Notes: generated from the letters alone by a model not told the origin. DNA of 36,538 nucleotides from UBA7477 sp045602925 (GCA_045602925.1 JAZSCN010000028.1:1-36538); one strand, 5' to 3'. Shown: positions 15,643 through 24,455, counted from the first letter of the stretch. Numbers and translations are program-made.

Positions 15643-18264
15643 TTGGAAATTATAAAAACTGGCGAAAACAACACCGGTGAAGTTCTCCATGTTATTGATA
15701 CCGATATTGAAAAGGAAATGAAATCCTCGTTCCTGGCGTATTCTATGTCGGTTATCATCTCAAGAGCACTTCCGGATGTCCGTGACGGCTTAAAGCCTGT
15801 TCATAGACGTATCCTTTATACAATGTTTGAAAACAACCTAACACCTGACAAGGCGTATCGTAAGTGTGCCGACACAGTTGGTACCGTGCTTGGTAGATAC
15901 CACCCACACGGCGACGCTTCCGTTTACGATGCAATGGTTAGACTTGCGCAGGACTTTTCACTCAGATATCCACTCGTTGACGGCCACGGCAACTTCGGCT
16001 CTATTGACAGAGACCCGCCTGCTGCTTACCGTTATACAGAGTCGAGAATGTCAAAGCTTGCACTCGAAATGCTCTCTGACATCAACAAGGATACAGTAGA
16101 CTTTGTGCCAAACTACGACGACAGACTAAAGGAGCCTACCGTGCTTCCTTCACGCTTCCCACAGCTTTTGTGTAACGGCTCTGTCGGAATCGCTGTAGGT
16201 ATGGCAACAAACATTCCACCACATAATCTTATCGAAGTAATCGGCGCAATCGACCTTCTTATGGAAGACCCCGACGCATCACTCTTTGACCTTATGGCAC
16301 ACATCAAGGGCCCTGACTTCCCAACCGGTGGTATCATTATGGGTAGAAGCGGCATAAGAGCTGCTTACGGAACAGGTCGAGGTAAGATTACCCTGCGTTC
16401 AAAGACTTCCTTTGACGAAATCAAGGGCAGACGCTGTATCATCGTTCACGAAATTCCTTATATGGTCAATAAGGCAGAGCTTATAAAGAGTATCGCCGAG
16501 CTTGTTAAGGAAAAGCGTATCGACGGTATCCACGACCTCCGTGACGAGTCCGACAAGGACAAGATGGTTCGTATCGTTATCGAGCTCAAGAAGGACGCTA
16601 ACGAGCAGGTTGTTCTCAATAAGCTGTTCGCACTCACTCAGCTCCAGGATACAGTCGGCGTAATTATGCTTTCTGTAGTTAATGGCGAGCCTAAGTGCCT
16701 TACTCTGAAGGAAGTCCTCCAGCACTACATAGACCACCAGATTGAGGTTATCGAGAGAAGAACAAGATTTGATTTAGATAAGGCAAAGGCTAGAGCACAT
16801 ATCTTAGAAGGTCTTATCGTCGCAATCGACAATATCGACGAGGTTGTAAGTATTATCCGTTCCTCAAAGACCACTATCGAAGCTAAGACAAGGCTTATGG
16901 AGAGATTCTCTCTTACAGAAATCCAGGCCGACGCTATCGCTCAGATGCGACTTATCCAGCTCACCGGTCTCGAAAGACAGAAGCTCCGTGACGAAATGAC
17001 AGCCCTTGAAGCTAAGATTGCCGACTTCCTAGACATTCTCGCTAAGAGAGAAAGAGTATGCGGAATTATCCGTGAAGACCTTGCCGAAATCAGCCGTAAG
17101 TATGGCGACGAGAGAAGAACTCAGATTGAGGATGTCAGCGGTGAGGTTGATATCGAAGACCTTATCCCTGTCGAAGACGATGTAGTTTGCTATACAAATA
17201 ACGGATATATCAAGCGTATGCCTGTATCTGCATATAAGGCGCAGAACAGAGGCGGCAGAGGCGTAACCGGTATGAAGCAGAGAGAAGACGACTTCATCAA
17301 GGAAATGGCTGTCTGCTCAACCCACGACCATATACTCTTTATCACTAATAAGGGTGTTATGTTCAGACTCAAGTGCTTTGAAATCCCAGAAGGCTCAAGA
17401 ACCTCAAAGGGTACAAATATCGTAAATCTCCTGTCGCTCACTCCTGGCGAGGAGCTTGCCGCAATGATTAAGACAAGCGACTTCGACGAGGGCAAGTTTA
17501 TCATCATGGTAACAAAGAACGGCAAGATAAAGAAGACCGCACTTACAGCATATAAGAATGTAAGAAAGAACGGACTTCGTGCAATCGGCCTCGACGAGGG
17601 CGACGAGATTATGGGCGTTAGAATGACAAGTGGAGAAGACCATATCATCGTTGCAACAAGAAACGGTATGGCAATCAGATTCTCCGAAACTCTCCTTCGT
17701 CCAATGTCCAGAACTGCACACGGCGTAAGAGCTATAAAGCTCCGTGACGGAGACAGCGTTGTTTCTATGGCTAGAGTAAGAGAGGGTGCAACTGTTCTCA
17801 CGGTCTCCGACAAGGGCCTCGGCAGAAGAAGCTCGCTCGACGCATATACTCCTCAGAACAGAGGTGGATACGGTAGAAAGAACTACAACGTCACCGACGA
17901 AAAGGGCTATGTTTGCGGAATCAAGGTTGTCGATGAAGAAGACGATATCATTATGATTTCAACAGACGGCGTTGTTATAAGACTCAGAGCCGCAGATGTC
18001 AGAGTAATGGGCAGATATGCAACAGGCGTTAGAATGATGAAGGTCAACGAGAACGAAAGAGTCGTAACCTTCACAAGAGCCGAGCATGACGAAAATGCCG
18101 AAATTACCGAGATTGAACAGCCTTCCGAGGAAGAACTCAAGGCACAGGAAGCACTCGCAGCCGAAGCCGAAAAGGCAGAGGTAGTAGAGCCTGACGAGCC
18201 ACTCGACGACGAGGCAGAAGCAGAAGAAGCCGAAGCCGACGAAGGCGAAGAAACAGCCGAATAA
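15643..18264 (+). CDS. gyrA: DNA gyrase subunit A
   Basis: This 873-aa breakage-reunion subunit has its active-site tyrosine at Tyr131 in AAYRYTE. The quinolone-determining region is HPHGDASVYDAMVRLAQ (87-103). The residue matching E. coli Ser83 is Ala92, followed by Ser93 and with Asp96 kept, the same pattern as mycobacteria. The C-terminal DNA-wrapping pinwheel carries a GyrA-box-like QNRGGRG (about 532) and a second QNRGGYG (about 743). An acidic Glu/Ala tail of about 50 residues ends the protein. The start is TTG with AGTAGGGTG upstream. The terminator is at 18283-18308. Confidence 0.97.
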   Translation: MEIIKTGENNTGEVLHVIDTDIEKEMKSSFLAYSMSVIISRALPDVRDGLKPVHRRILYTMFENNLTPDKAYRKCADTVGTVLGRYHPHGDASVYDAMVRLAQDFSLRYPLVDGHGNFGSIDRDPPAAYRYTESRMSKLALEMLSDINKDTVDFVPNYDDRLKEPTVLPSRFPQLLCNGSVGIAVGMATNIPPHNLIEVIGAIDLLMEDPDASLFDLMAHIKGPDFPTGGIIMGRSGIRAAYGTGRGKITLRSKTSFDEIKGRRCIIVHEIPYMVNKAELIKSIAELVKEKRIDGIHDLRDESDKDKMVRIVIELKKDANEQVVLNKLFALTQLQDTVGVIMLSVVNGEPKCLTLKEVLQHYIDHQIEVIERRTRFDLDKAKARAHILEGLIVAIDNIDEVVSIIRSSKTTIEAKTRLMERFSLTEIQADAIAQMRLIQLTGLERQKLRDEMTALEAKIADFLDILAKRERVCGIIREDLAEISRKYGDERRTQIEDVSGEVDIEDLIPVEDDVVCYTNNGYIKRMPVSAYKAQNRGGRGVTGMKQREDDFIKEMAVCSTHDHILFITNKGVMFRLKCFEIPEGSRTSKGTNIVNLLSLTPGEELAAMIKTSDFDEGKFIIMVTKNGKIKKTALTAYKNVRKNGLRAIGLDEGDEIMGVRMTSGEDHIIVATRNGMAIRFSETLLRPMSRTAHGVRAIKLRDGDSVVSMARVREGATVLTVSDKGLGRRSSLDAYTPQNRGGYGRKNYNVTDEKGYVCGIKVVDEEDDIIMISTDGVVIRLRAADVRVMGRYATGVRMMKVNENERVVTFTRAEHDENAEITEIEQPSEEELKAQEALAAEAEKAEVVEPDEPLDDEAEAEEAEADEGEETAE

Positions 18265-18282
18265 TTGAGGAAATATAAAGAT

Positions 18283-18308
18283 ACGCCCCACATTTGTGGG
18301 GCGTTTTT
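18283..18308 (+). terminator. gyrA terminator
   Basis: ACGCCCCAC-ATTT-GTGGGGCGT is followed by TTTTT, 18 bp after the gyrA stop codon. Confidence 0.93.
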
Positions 18309-18343
18309 GTCGGTTTATGAGGGGAAGATTTTTTCTAAAAGGC

Positions 18344-18372
18344 TTGAAAAACAAGGGGAAGTGTGCTATAAT
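18344..18372 (+). promoter_or_regulatory. Sigma-A promoter of tRNA-Pro
   Basis: TTGAAA, 17 bp, then a perfect TATAAT, ending 15 bp before the mature tRNA 5' end. Confidence 0.85.
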
Positions 18373-18387
18373 CTATGGTGTTAATGT

Positions 18388-18464
18388 CGGGGTATGGCGC
18401 AGGTTGGTAGCGCGCTACCTTGGGGTGGTAGAGGCCGTGGGTTCAAGTCCCGCTACTCCGACCA
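18388..18464 (+). tRNA. tRNA-Pro (anticodon GGG)
   Basis: This is a 77-nt cloverleaf with encoded CCA. The acceptor stem CGGGGTA pairs with TACTCCG (one G-T), the anticodon stem CTACC pairs with GGTAG, and the loop TTGGGGT gives anticodon GGG. The T arm is GTGGG-TTCAAGT-CCCGC. The C1-G72 acceptor end is typical of bacterial tRNA-Pro. It reads codons CCC and CCU. It is transcribed alone between the promoter at 18344 and the terminator at 18471. Confidence 0.95.
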
Positions 18465-18470
18465 AAATGA

Positions 18471-18498
18471 AAGAGTGTCCGAAAGGGCGCTCTTTTAT
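18471..18498 (+). terminator. tRNA-Pro terminator
   Basis: AAGAGTGTCC-GAAA-GGGCGCTCTT forms a 10-bp stem with a GNRA-type tetraloop and is followed by TTATTTT. Confidence 0.92.
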
Positions 18499-18671
18499 TT
18501 TGTGTCAACAAGTACGAGACTTTCGTGTTTCACAAGGGGAAACACGGCGGAGTTTTGGCGAAGACAAAACGATAGGCAGGAGGACTGCAAAGCAGTACGA
18601 GTGCTCCGCTACATCCGACCAATGAAATAATCCTTGCAGTTTAGCCGGGCAGTCATATAGAAGTATTTTAA
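18499..18671 (+). other. Hairpin-rich remnant with a copy of the tRNA-Pro 3' end
   Basis: There is no credible gene. It contains hairpins CGTGTTTC / GAAACACG, GTTTTG / CAAAAC and ACTGC / GCAGT. At 18606-18621 it has CCGCTACATCCGACCA, which matches the tRNA-Pro 3' end (CCGCTACTCCGACCA) except for one inserted A. A partial second copy of a tRNA end is what a site-specific integration event leaves behind, so this may be an attachment-site relic. Confidence 0.5.
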
Positions 18672-18703
18672 AGCCACTTTTGATATTTATGTCAAAAGTG
18701 GCT
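18672..18703. terminator. Strong hairpin upstream of the hydrolase gene
   Basis: A 12-bp perfect stem AGCCACTTTTGA / TCAAAAGTGGCT lacks a clear T-run. It probably ends transcripts from the tRNA side or insulates the following promoter at 18721. Confidence 0.5.
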
Positions 18704-18720
18704 TTGTGTTGCTTATAACA

Positions 18721-18749
18721 TTGACTTTTTCCGGTTTTGCTGTTATAAT
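18721..18749 (+). promoter_or_regulatory. Sigma-A promoter of the isochorismatase-like gene
   Basis: TTGACT, 17 bp, then TATAAT. The start codon is about 52 bp downstream. Confidence 0.8.
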
Positions 18750-18801
18750 CAATTTGTAAAAATTCGTAATTTCTGGTGCAGAACAACGGAGGAAAAATAA
18801 A

Positions 18802-19311
18802 ATGAAAACCGCACTTATTGTAATTGATATGCAAAATGACTATCTTTATGAGAAAAGAAAAGACAAATTTGCTTATAACACATCTGAACTAACCGCCGCT
18901 GTAAATGAACTTATACACCAATATGATGAAAATGCCTGTGATGTTATATACATTCGACACATTATTCAGAATTTGCCTACTAACCGTCTGCTTTTTGGTT
19001 TTTCTATAGCAGGGACAAAAGGTGCTGAACTTTTTAGCGGATTGGATATAGTTTCAGAATATTGTTTTGATAAACTTGTTGGTGATGCACTTTCCAATAA
19101 AAAACTGTGTGAACTTATACAACAAAAAGGGTATAAAACACTCCATCTCTGTGGCTTGGATGAGTGCGGATGTGTAGCTTCTACAGCACTTGGAGCTGCA
19201 AAACGGGGAATAAAGGCAGAAATCATTCGTAAAGGAACAGCCACAGTATATCCGGATAAATTGACCCGAACCCACAAAAAACTCGATAGAGCGGGGATAA
19301 AGTACATATAA
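18802..19311 (+). CDS. Isochorismatase-family cysteine hydrolase
   Basis: This is a 169-aa cytoplasmic hydrolase of the isochorismatase/nicotinamidase superfamily. The probable triad is Asp9 (IDMQNDY), a Lys in FDKLVGDAL (near 93) and the nucleophile Cys in LDECGCVASTA (near 120). The small size fits nicotinamidase-like or uncharacterised amide hydrolases rather than true isochorismatases, and the substrate is unknown. ATG with GGAGG. It has its own promoter and stands alone. It is richer in A/T and AAA/ATA codons than the gyrase genes beside it, and it lies beside a tRNA with a possible integration scar, so it may have been acquired. That origin is inferred. Confidence 0.88.
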   Translation: MKTALIVIDMQNDYLYEKRKDKFAYNTSELTAAVNELIHQYDENACDVIYIRHIIQNLPTNRLLFGFSIAGTKGAELFSGLDIVSEYCFDKLVGDALSNKKLCELIQQKGYKTLHLCGLDECGCVASTALGAAKRGIKAEIIRKGTATVYPDKLTRTHKKLDRAGIKYI

Positions 19312-19340
19312 TTACCAGTTAATTGATAAAACGACAAAAC

Positions 19341-19375
19341 AACTCCAGAGAGGAAATCAAATCTTCTCTGGAGTT
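19341..19375. terminator. Hairpin after the hydrolase gene
   Basis: An 11-bp perfect stem AACTCCAGAGA / TCTCTGGAGTT lies 30 bp after the stop codon. The T-run on the plus strand is weak, and the minus strand has GTTTTG. Confidence 0.6.
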
Positions 19376-19601
19376 ACTCCTTTATGACCGCTAGCTATTA
19401 CTGCAGGGGTTTTTTCATTTATTGAACGTACCCGACGCAGAACCTAGAAATGCGGAGCATTTCTGTAAAGCCCAGCTATACAAATTATAACTTCAAGCAA
19501 AGCTTTGGCTGGGCTGGTTCAAAAGCCCTACAAGTAGCCACCTAAAATAACAGCCCAACTGCTATACTGCGCAGTCGGGCTGTTTTTGTGTCTGGTGCTT
19601 A
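19376..19601. other. Intergenic stretch with nested inverted repeats
   Basis: There is no gene. It holds a GAAATGC / GCATTTC hairpin near 19447-19463 and a long-range AGCCCAGC / GCTGGGCT pair (19469-19476 with 19508-19515). The mfd-side terminator stem AACAGCCC..CTGC / GCAG..GGGCTGTT is at 19549-19584. The first part has no A/T-rich Firmicute promoter and may be the outer end of the tRNA-Pro islet. Confidence 0.5.
19549..19584. terminator. Terminator of the pth-Nudix-mfd unit (bidirectional)
   Basis: AACAGCCC + ACTGC pairs with GCAGT + GGGCTGTT, with T-rich flanks on both strands. It lies 18 bp beyond the mfd stop codon. Confidence 0.8.
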
Positions 19602-22600
19602 TTATTCTTTACTCTCTTCGCCACTCTCTGCGCCCTTCATCGTCTTTACTACCTCGTCCATAAGGTCGGGCGAGCTTTGGTTCTTTTCGAGTGTGACGCA
19701 AAAATGTGGTTTACTGCCGTCTTGGAATTTAAGACGGTTTTTATATTTTTGTGAGAGTGCGGTAATCTGCTCGACAGTCGGTGCCTTTATGAAAAACAGC
19801 ACTCTGTCGCCGCTTTGTCTTATTTCTGTAATGCCAAGCCTTGACGCCATATTCCTTATAAGTGCAACGGAGATAAGCCCCATAACCGACTTTGGTGGCT
19901 CGCCGTAACGGTCGATAAGCTCGTCGATTACGTCTCGGCTGTCCTCTTCGCTTACGATTGTCGCAATTCGTTTGTAAGCGTCAATTCGCTGTGCCGAGCT
20001 TTCGATATAGCCGTCGGGGATGAATGCGTTTATTGAAACGTCAACAAGACAATCCTCGCTTGTCGGTGGAAGCTCCTCGCCCCTTGCCTTCGCGATAGCC
20101 TCGTTAAGAAGCCTCATATACATCTCATAACCGACAGCCTCGATGTGTCCGTGCTGTTTTGCCGAAAGCACCGAGCCTGCACCTCTTATTTCTAGGTCAC
20201 GAAGTGCAATTCTGAAGCCCGAGCCGAACTGCGTGAACTCCCTGATTGCGTTAAGACGCTTTTCGGCAACCTCCGAGAGCGACTTTCCACGCCTGAAGGT
20301 GAAGTACGCAAAGGCACGTCTGTTTGAACGACCGACTCTGCCTCTTAGCTGGTAGAGCTGCGAGAGCCCGAGCCTGTCGGCATCCTCGATAATGAGGGTG
20401 TTTACGTTAGCAACATCGACGCCCGTTTCAATAATTGTTGTGCAAATAAGCACGTCGATTTCGCAATCTATAAGCTGACGCCAGATTTCTGAAAGCTCCT
20501 TTTCGTCGAGTCTTCCGTGTGCAACTGCAATTCTTGCATCGGGAAGAAGCTTTTGAAGCTTGTCGGCGCAAGTAAAGATGTTGTCGATTTTGTTGTGGAT
20601 ATAGTAGACCTGACCTCCACGCCTTAGCTCTTTGGAAATCGCTTGTGCAATAACGGCATCGTTATGCTCTATAACGTAGGTCTGCACGGGGTATCTGTCC
20701 TGCGGTGGCTCCTCGATAACCGACATATCTCTTATTCCGCTCATTGCCATATTGAGAGTACGGGGGATAGGTGTTGCCGAAAGCGTAAGCATATCAATGC
20801 CTGAGAACATCTCCTTGAAGCGTTCCTTGTGCCTTACTCCAAAGCGTTGCTCCTCGTCGACTATCGCTAGCCCTAAGTCCTTGAACTCGACGTCCTTTTG
20901 CACAAGTCTGTGAGTTCCGATAACAATATCGACCTCGCCTGACTTTAGCTTTTTGATGATTGCCTGCTGCTGCTTTGGAGTGCGAAAGCGTGACAGAAGC
21001 TCAATCGAAACAGGGAAGTGCTCAAAGCGTTTTATAGCCGATTGGTAGTGCTGCCAAGCGAGTACCGTTGTCGGAACTAATATTGCGCACTGCTTTGAGT
21101 CGAGCACACACTTAAATGCGGCTCTTAGTGCGACCTCGGTTTTTCCAAAGCCGACATCTCCACAGAGAAGTCTGTCCATCGGCACGCCCTTTTCCATATC
21201 GGACTTAATTTCCTCGGCACTGCGTAGCTGGTCGTCAGTTTCGTTGTAGTCAAAGCGTTCTTCAAAATCTCTCTGCCAATCGTTGTCGCCTGAGAAGGCA
21301 AAGCCCTTTGACAGCTGTCTTTTTGCGTACAGCTCGATAAGCTCGTCTGCCATATCCTCGACAGCTTTCTTTGCTCTCGATTTTGTTCTGTTCCAATCGG
21401 CAGTATTTAGCTTGTTGAGCTTTATGTTGTCGTCCTCGCCTGCTCCGATATATCTCGAGAGAAGGTCGAGCTGTGTAACCGGCACATACAGCACGTCTGT
21501 ACCGTGATATTTTACCGTAATATAATCCTTGGTAACGCCGTTTGTCTGTAGCTTTGTGATACCGGTGAACTTTCCGATACCGTACATTGAATGAACAACA
21601 TAGTCGCCCGGGGTAATGTCTGAAAGTGCCTTGATTTCGTCCCCCTTCTTGTGACGTGCCTGCTTTTTCTTTGTGCGAAGCGCCTTGACCTGCGTTAAAA
21701 GTGCGAGCTTTGAATCTGCGTATTCAAAGCCACCCGACACGCTACCTGCCTTGACGTATACCTTTGAGGATAAAATTTCGCTGTCGTTTTTTAGTAGCTC
21801 TGCCGAAAGTCCCTGCTCGCACAGGTCAGAAACAATTATCGGCGCAGTTTTCTCGCTACCACCGAGTACGACACAGCAGTAGCCCTCTCTCGTGAGTGAG
21901 GAAAGCTCCTCGGTGAGATGCTTTATATCTCCACCCCAGCTCGATGTCTGGAAGCAGGATGCGTTAATAAGCTTTTTGAGCTTTATATCGCTATGACCTC
22001 TCATAAAGGTGTCAAGGTATATAAGTCTCTCTTTTTGTGCCCTCGCAGAAAGGTCGGCTTCTTCTAGGTAAAAGCCCTCGAAAGATTGGCACATAAGTCC
22101 GTCTTCGTAGAGGATTTTAAGGTCCTCGGAAAGCTGTGCAAGAAAGCCCTTTGCCCTCTCTCTGCAGTTAGAAAGCTCGGAAATTGCGACAATTCCGCTT
22201 TCAAAATAATCTATAACGCTCTGCGTCTGCGGATATGCCAGAGCGTAGTATTTATCGGTGTGCGAAAGAGAAACTCCACTGTTTATAAGGTCGATATCGG
22301 CGTAGAGATGCTCTCTGATTTTGTCTGCCTTCTTGCCCCTTGCCCTTGAAGCGACGCCCTTTAAGGCTGTTATAAATTCTTCATCGGAGGCAAAGATAAT
22401 CTCCTTCGCAGGTGAAATTAGCAGGCTTTGTGCTGGCTCGGTTCTGCGCTGGCTAGCAACGTCGAAGAAGGAAATACTATCGACCTCGTCGCCCCAAAGC
22501 TCGATTCTGTATGGCTGGGCAGAGTTCACAGGGAAGATGTCGATAATTCCGCCTCGTATAGAAAACTGCACAGCGCCCTCTGTCTGCTCGGCTCTCTGGT

Positions 22601-23081
22601 AGCCGGAAGCTACAAGCTTTTTAGAAAGCGTATCTACCGAGATTGTGTCGCCAAGGCTTATCTCAAAGCTGTATTTTTGAAGAGCCCAGGCAGGCATACA
22701 AGCCTGAAGAGAGGCTTCCATACTAAGCACCATTATCCTGCACTTTTTAAATAAAATCTTTGAAAGTGCCGAGATTCTCTCCTGCTCGTATTCCTTGGAC
22801 ACGCCTTCCATATACGAAAAGCAGAAGTCCTTTGCAGGATAAAGACAAGCCTCCTCACAGCCTGCGAGCTCGTTTATATCGCTGACAAAACGTCTTGCGG
22901 CAGGCTCGTCGTCGCATATAAGGCAGACGCTTCCAAGTCTGGAAAGACCTAACACGGCTTGCGCTTTGTGTATATTATATACGCCCGTTACAGAGCATGG
23001 CGTGTAGCCCTTCATAACCGCATTTTTTAGCTCCCTGTAAAAAGGCAGGCAGTCGCACATACGGTAGAAAATGTTGTTCAT
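19602..23081 (-). CDS. mfd: Transcription-repair coupling factor Mfd
   Basis: This is an 1159-aa ATP-dependent translocase that removes stalled RNA polymerase and recruits UvrA. The N-terminal third is the UvrB-homology region. The RNA polymerase-interaction domain starts at GDYVVHSMYGIGKFTGI (about 489). The RecG-like motor has Walker A LLCGDVGFGKTEVALRAAF (about 636) and box DEEQRFGV (about 741), with SATPIPRTLNMA and RGRVGRSNRRAFAYF further on. The C-terminal TRCF domain covers about 1000-1110. The length is normal. It starts 28 bp after the Nudix gene and is probably co-transcribed with pth and Nudix. In Firmicutes pth-mfd is a known neighbour pair. It runs against the replication fork here. 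Confidence 0.97.
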   Translation of the reverse strand: MNNIFYRMCDCLPFYRELKNAVMKGYTPCSVTGVYNIHKAQAVLGLSRLGSVCLICDDEPAARRFVSDINELAGCEEACLYPAKDFCFSYMEGVSKEYEQERISALSKILFKKCRIMVLSMEASLQACMPAWALQKYSFEISLGDTISVDTLSKKLVASGYQRAEQTEGAVQFSIRGGIIDIFPVNSAQPYRIELWGDEVDSISFFDVASQRRTEPAQSLLISPAKEIIFASDEEFITALKGVASRARGKKADKIREHLYADIDLINSGVSLSHTDKYYALAYPQTQSVIDYFESGIVAISELSNCRERAKGFLAQLSEDLKILYEDGLMCQSFEGFYLEEADLSARAQKERLIYLDTFMRGHSDIKLKKLINASCFQTSSWGGDIKHLTEELSSLTREGYCCVVLGGSEKTAPIIVSDLCEQGLSAELLKNDSEILSSKVYVKAGSVSGGFEYADSKLALLTQVKALRTKKKQARHKKGDEIKALSDITPGDYVVHSMYGIGKFTGITKLQTNGVTKDYITVKYHGTDVLYVPVTQLDLLSRYIGAGEDDNIKLNKLNTADWNRTKSRAKKAVEDMADELIELYAKRQLSKGFAFSGDNDWQRDFEERFDYNETDDQLRSAEEIKSDMEKGVPMDRLLCGDVGFGKTEVALRAAFKCVLDSKQCAILVPTTVLAWQHYQSAIKRFEHFPVSIELLSRFRTPKQQQAIIKKLKSGEVDIVIGTHRLVQKDVEFKDLGLAIVDEEQRFGVRHKERFKEMFSGIDMLTLSATPIPRTLNMAMSGIRDMSVIEEPPQDRYPVQTYVIEHNDAVIAQAISKELRRGGQVYYIHNKIDNIFTCADKLQKLLPDARIAVAHGRLDEKELSEIWRQLIDCEIDVLICTTIIETGVDVANVNTLIIEDADRLGLSQLYQLRGRVGRSNRRAFAYFTFRRGKSLSEVAEKRLNAIREFTQFGSGFRIALRDLEIRGAGSVLSAKQHGHIEAVGYEMYMRLLNEAIAKARGEELPPTSEDCLVDVSINAFIPDGYIESSAQRIDAYKRIATIVSEEDSRDVIDELIDRYGEPPKSVMGLISVALIRNMASRLGITEIRQSGDRVLFFIKAPTVEQITALSQKYKNRLKFQDGSKPHFCVTLEKNQSSPDLMDEVVKTMKGAESGEESKE

Positions 23082-23109
23082 CAGGTTGCTCCTTTGCTTG
23101 ATGTAAAGC

Positions 23110-23649
23110 TTAATTATCGCTAAGCAGCATATTTGCCTTTAAAATTGCAAGCTGAGTCTTTGAGTCGGGGATTTCGTCATTCAAAACCATTCTGACAGCT
23201 TCTTTAAGTGGAACCCTTACGACATCTAAAAACTCGTCGTCGTCAAGGCTCTGCTCGCCAAAGCTAAGACCTTTTGCAAGATACATATAAATAACCTCTG
23301 TGTCATAGGCAACAGTAGGGTAGAGCTTGCCTAGAGAAATTATCTCCTTAGCTGTTGCGCCACATTCTTCCTTAAGCTCTCTAATTCCACAGGTCATAGG
23401 GTCCTCGCCCTGTTCTCTCTTGCCGGCAGGAACCTCTAAAAGAACTGTGCTAAAAGGATATCTAAACTGCCTTACCATAAGGATTTCGCCCTCATCGGTA
23501 AGTGGCAGAACGCACACGCCACCCGAGTGGTGAACTACCTCTCTGTATGCCTGCGAACCGTTTGGAAGCTCGACGGTATCTCTCTTGACGGTGATGATTT
23601 TTCCCTCGAATATAGTTTGTGTATCGGTTGTCTTTTCAGTAAGATTCAT
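23110..23649 (-). CDS. Nudix hydrolase, ADP-ribose pyrophosphatase type
   Basis: This is a 179-aa cytoplasmic hydrolase. The Nudix box is complete: G, five residues, E, seven residues, REL, then EECGA (about residues 74-96, beginning GKREQGED). The N-terminal strands LPNGSQAYREVVHHSGGVCVLPL and ILMVRQFRYPF match ADP-sugar pyrophosphatases such as NudF/YqkG, which split ADP-ribose to AMP and ribose-5-phosphate. Exact substrate preference is inferred. It lies 19 bp after pth and 28 bp before mfd, so it is the middle gene of a three-gene unit. Confidence 0.9.
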   Translation of the reverse strand: MNLTEKTTDTQTIFEGKIITVKRDTVELPNGSQAYREVVHHSGGVCVLPLTDEGEILMVRQFRYPFSTVLLEVPAGKREQGEDPMTCGIRELKEECGATAKEIISLGKLYPTVAYDTEVIYMYLAKGLSFGEQSLDDDEFLDVVRVPLKEAVRMVLNDEIPDSKTQLAILKANMLLSDN

Positions 23650-23668
23650 AAGTATTTTCCTCCAAATT

Positions 23669-24307
23669 CTAGCTGTTAAAGCGATTCATAGCTTCGTCTA
23701 CCTTGCCCGAAACGATAAGCTCAACAGCCTCTACTGCCTTTTTTGCACATTCGTCGATAAGCTTTTTCTCATCCTGCGTAAAGTGTGAGAGCACCCAGTC
23801 TGCCAAATCATAGTCGGGGTGAGGCTTCTTTCCGACGCCGATTTTTATGCGAGGGAAGTCCTGACTGTCGCACATCTCGACGATGCTTTTTATACCGTTG
23901 TGTCCACCGTGAGAGCCCTTTCTCCTTATGCGCATTTTTGAAGGCTCTAAGGAAATATCGTCATAGATGACAATAAGCCTCTGCGGTGGTATTTTGTAAA
24001 AGTCCATTGCTTCCATAACAGCCATGCCGCTGTTGTTCATATAGGTGGTCGGCTTCATTATAAGGCAACGCTTGTCGCCGAGCATAACGTCGGCACACAT
24101 CGACTTAAACTTAGCTCTATCACATTTTACAGAAAGCTTTTCGCAAAGCTTGTCGATACAGATAAAGCCTGCGTTGTGGCGTGTGTCCTCGTAGGTGACA
24201 CCCGGGTTGCCGAGCCCTACAATTACGTATTCTATCTTTCCGTGTGGTGCTGTACCATTACCACCGTTTTTTGCAGAAAGTTCACGAAGCTTATCGAATA
24301 TACTCAT
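23669..24307 (-). CDS. pth: Peptidyl-tRNA hydrolase
   Basis: This is a 212-aa enzyme that releases tRNA from dropped-off peptidyl-tRNA. The core motif VGLGNPGVTYEDTRHNAGF carries the catalytic His. KPTTYMNNSG, YDDISLEPSKMRIRRKGSHG and GHNGIKS follow in order. I start at the ATG of MSIFDKLREL because AAGGAG lies just upstream. A longer frame to 24463 reads into a repeat remnant and has no protein-like sequence. About 24 residues (through NGGNGTAPHG) precede the usual Pth start. It is first in pth-Nudix-mfd. Confidence 0.95.
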   Translation of the reverse strand: MSIFDKLRELSAKNGGNGTAPHGKIEYVIVGLGNPGVTYEDTRHNAGFICIDKLCEKLSVKCDRAKFKSMCADVMLGDKRCLIMKPTTYMNNSGMAVMEAMDFYKIPPQRLIVIYDDISLEPSKMRIRRKGSHGGHNGIKSIVEMCDSQDFPRIKIGVGKKPHPDYDLADWVLSHFTQDEKKLIDECAKKAVEAVELIVSGKVDEAMNRFNS

Positions 24308-24345
24308 TTTGTTTTCTCCTTTCGGTGAATAAAATATGAAACGAC

Positions 24346-24378
24346 AACACGGGCTAACAGCAGCTGCCAGCCCTTGTT
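24346..24378 (-). terminator. Possible YfhO-side hairpin terminator
   Basis: On the minus strand, AACA + GGGCT pairs with AGCCC + TGTT around an inner CAGC / GCTG. It is followed by CGTTT only, so termination is uncertain. Confidence 0.45.
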
Positions 24379-24385
24379 GATATTT

Positions 24386-24455
24386 AGGTTTTGTTGTGTA
24401 TGACAATCGCTCTCGCTCTTGATTTCTTGGCACTTCTGTAGCAAGACAGAAATGC
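24386..24455 (+). repeat. Dispersed structured repeat, decayed copy F
   Basis: TATGACAATCGCTCTCGCT is shared with copy B and then joins directly to TTGATTTCTTGGCACTTCTG. The middle of the element is therefore deleted. The conserved hairpin survives as GCACTTCTGT / ACAGAAATGC, with a paired T-A to G-C change relative to other copies and one mismatch. It reads in the plus direction although the upstream gene (YfhO) is on the minus strand. Confidence 0.7.

Noticed and set aside
17190..17813. 207-aa minus-strand ORF inside gyrA
   Set aside because: It is an antisense shadow of the GyrA pinwheel coding region, with no ribosome binding site and Ser/Ile-rich noise.
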